This document shows positions 5,675 to 5,795 of a stretch of 5,795 nucleotides of DNA, piece by piece. Below the pieces are notes generated by a model. The model searched no databases, was not told the DNA's origin, and saw only the letters and a program-made list of their open reading frames with translations. The translations under genes and the position numbers were made by a program. Each line of letters starts with the position of its first letter. Positions within the stretch are counted from its first letter, which is position 1. This stretch comes from JAXGPP01 sp964436865 (GTDB lineage Bacteria > Planctomycetota > Planctomycetia > Pirellulales > Thermoguttaceae): the NCBI GenBank assembly GCA_964436865.1, contig CAYTFK010000398.1, forward strand, positions 1-5,795, given 5' to 3'.

Positions 5675-5683
5675 CTCCTCCTC
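5675..5683 (-). promoter_or_regulatory. ribosome-binding site of the ParD-like antitoxin
   Basis: Minus-strand GAGGAGGAG is seven bases before the ATG at 5667-5665 and decides that start over the in-frame GTG at 5742. Confidence 0.75.
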
Positions 5684-5795
5684 ATGCCCATTCTACGGCG
5701 TTCACTGCGATCAATCGGCAATCCCGGCCATTCAAAACCCACGCCTCGTCGAGCGACTGAAATCGTCCCGCCTCAATATCCTTGAACCCGGCTCT
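5682..5795 (-). pseudogene. C-terminal fragment of a second ParD-like antitoxin, cut by the window edge
   Basis: From the right edge the minus strand reads AGFKDIEAGRFQSLDEA, nearly identical to AGLKDIEAGRFQPLDEV in the complete antitoxin downstream. After LDEA the resemblance ends, and the frame runs WVLNGRDC... to a TGA at 5684-5682, overlapping the ribosome-binding site of the complete gene. The normal ending (FAELRRELG) has been replaced. Its N-terminal part would lie beyond the window, so whether it is otherwise intact is unknown. Confidence 0.7.
5744..5793. repeat. near-identical direct repeat, copy 2
   Basis: The second copy of the 50-base repeat lies in the truncated antitoxin fragment. 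The match may continue beyond the right edge. Similarity ends near 5744, just before the replaced C-terminus. Confidence 0.85.

Overview
The window looks like a chromosomal segment from a planctomycete, most likely of the Pirellulales type. The strongest sign is a DUF1559 protein with a type IV pilin-like N-terminus (G^FTLVE cleavage site, H-X9-DG near the C-terminus), followed 38 bases later by a small lipoprotein with a carboxypeptidase-regulatory/transthyretin-like fold. That pair is amplified many-fold in planctomycete genomes. The DNA is GC-rich and the coding style is uniform. The taxonomic call is an inference from gene content.

Layout. (1) Bases 1-707, minus strand: the N-terminal 235 codons of a Tat-exported DUF362 protein that runs off the left edge. 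(2) Bases about 899-1558: a wrecked insertion sequence. It holds the middle of an IS4-type DDE transposase (minus strand) and is bracketed by a perfect 15-bp inverted repeat. (3) Bases 1596-2942, plus strand: a radical-SAM protein of the ThiH (2-iminoacetate synthase) type with a long N-terminal extension. (4) Bases 2943-3347: a roughly 400-base gap with a candidate promoter. (5) Bases 3348-4816, plus strand: the DUF1559 pilin-like gene and the lipoprotein, probably one transcript, closed by a hairpin at 4850-4888. (6) Bases 4972-5795, minus strand: a graveyard of toxin-antitoxin modules. Reading along the minus strand it contains the C-terminal fragment of a ParD-like antitoxin at the right edge, a complete ParD-like antitoxin, a ParE/RelE toxin cut off after about 27 codons, a complete AF2212/DUF104-type antitoxin, and a PIN toxin reduced to its two ends by an internal deletion.

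How they work together. The DUF1559 gene and the lipoprotein form a functional-looking surface or envelope pair. The DUF362 and ThiH-like genes are single genes with no pathway partners in view. In the right-hand block both antitoxins are intact while both of their toxins are destroyed. This suggests selection or drift removed the toxins and left orphan antitoxins, and a 50-bp near-repeat shows that the ParD-like unit was once present in more than one copy. I found no CRISPR array, rRNA, tRNA or clearly novel multi-gene system. The toxin-loss pattern is the most interesting feature.
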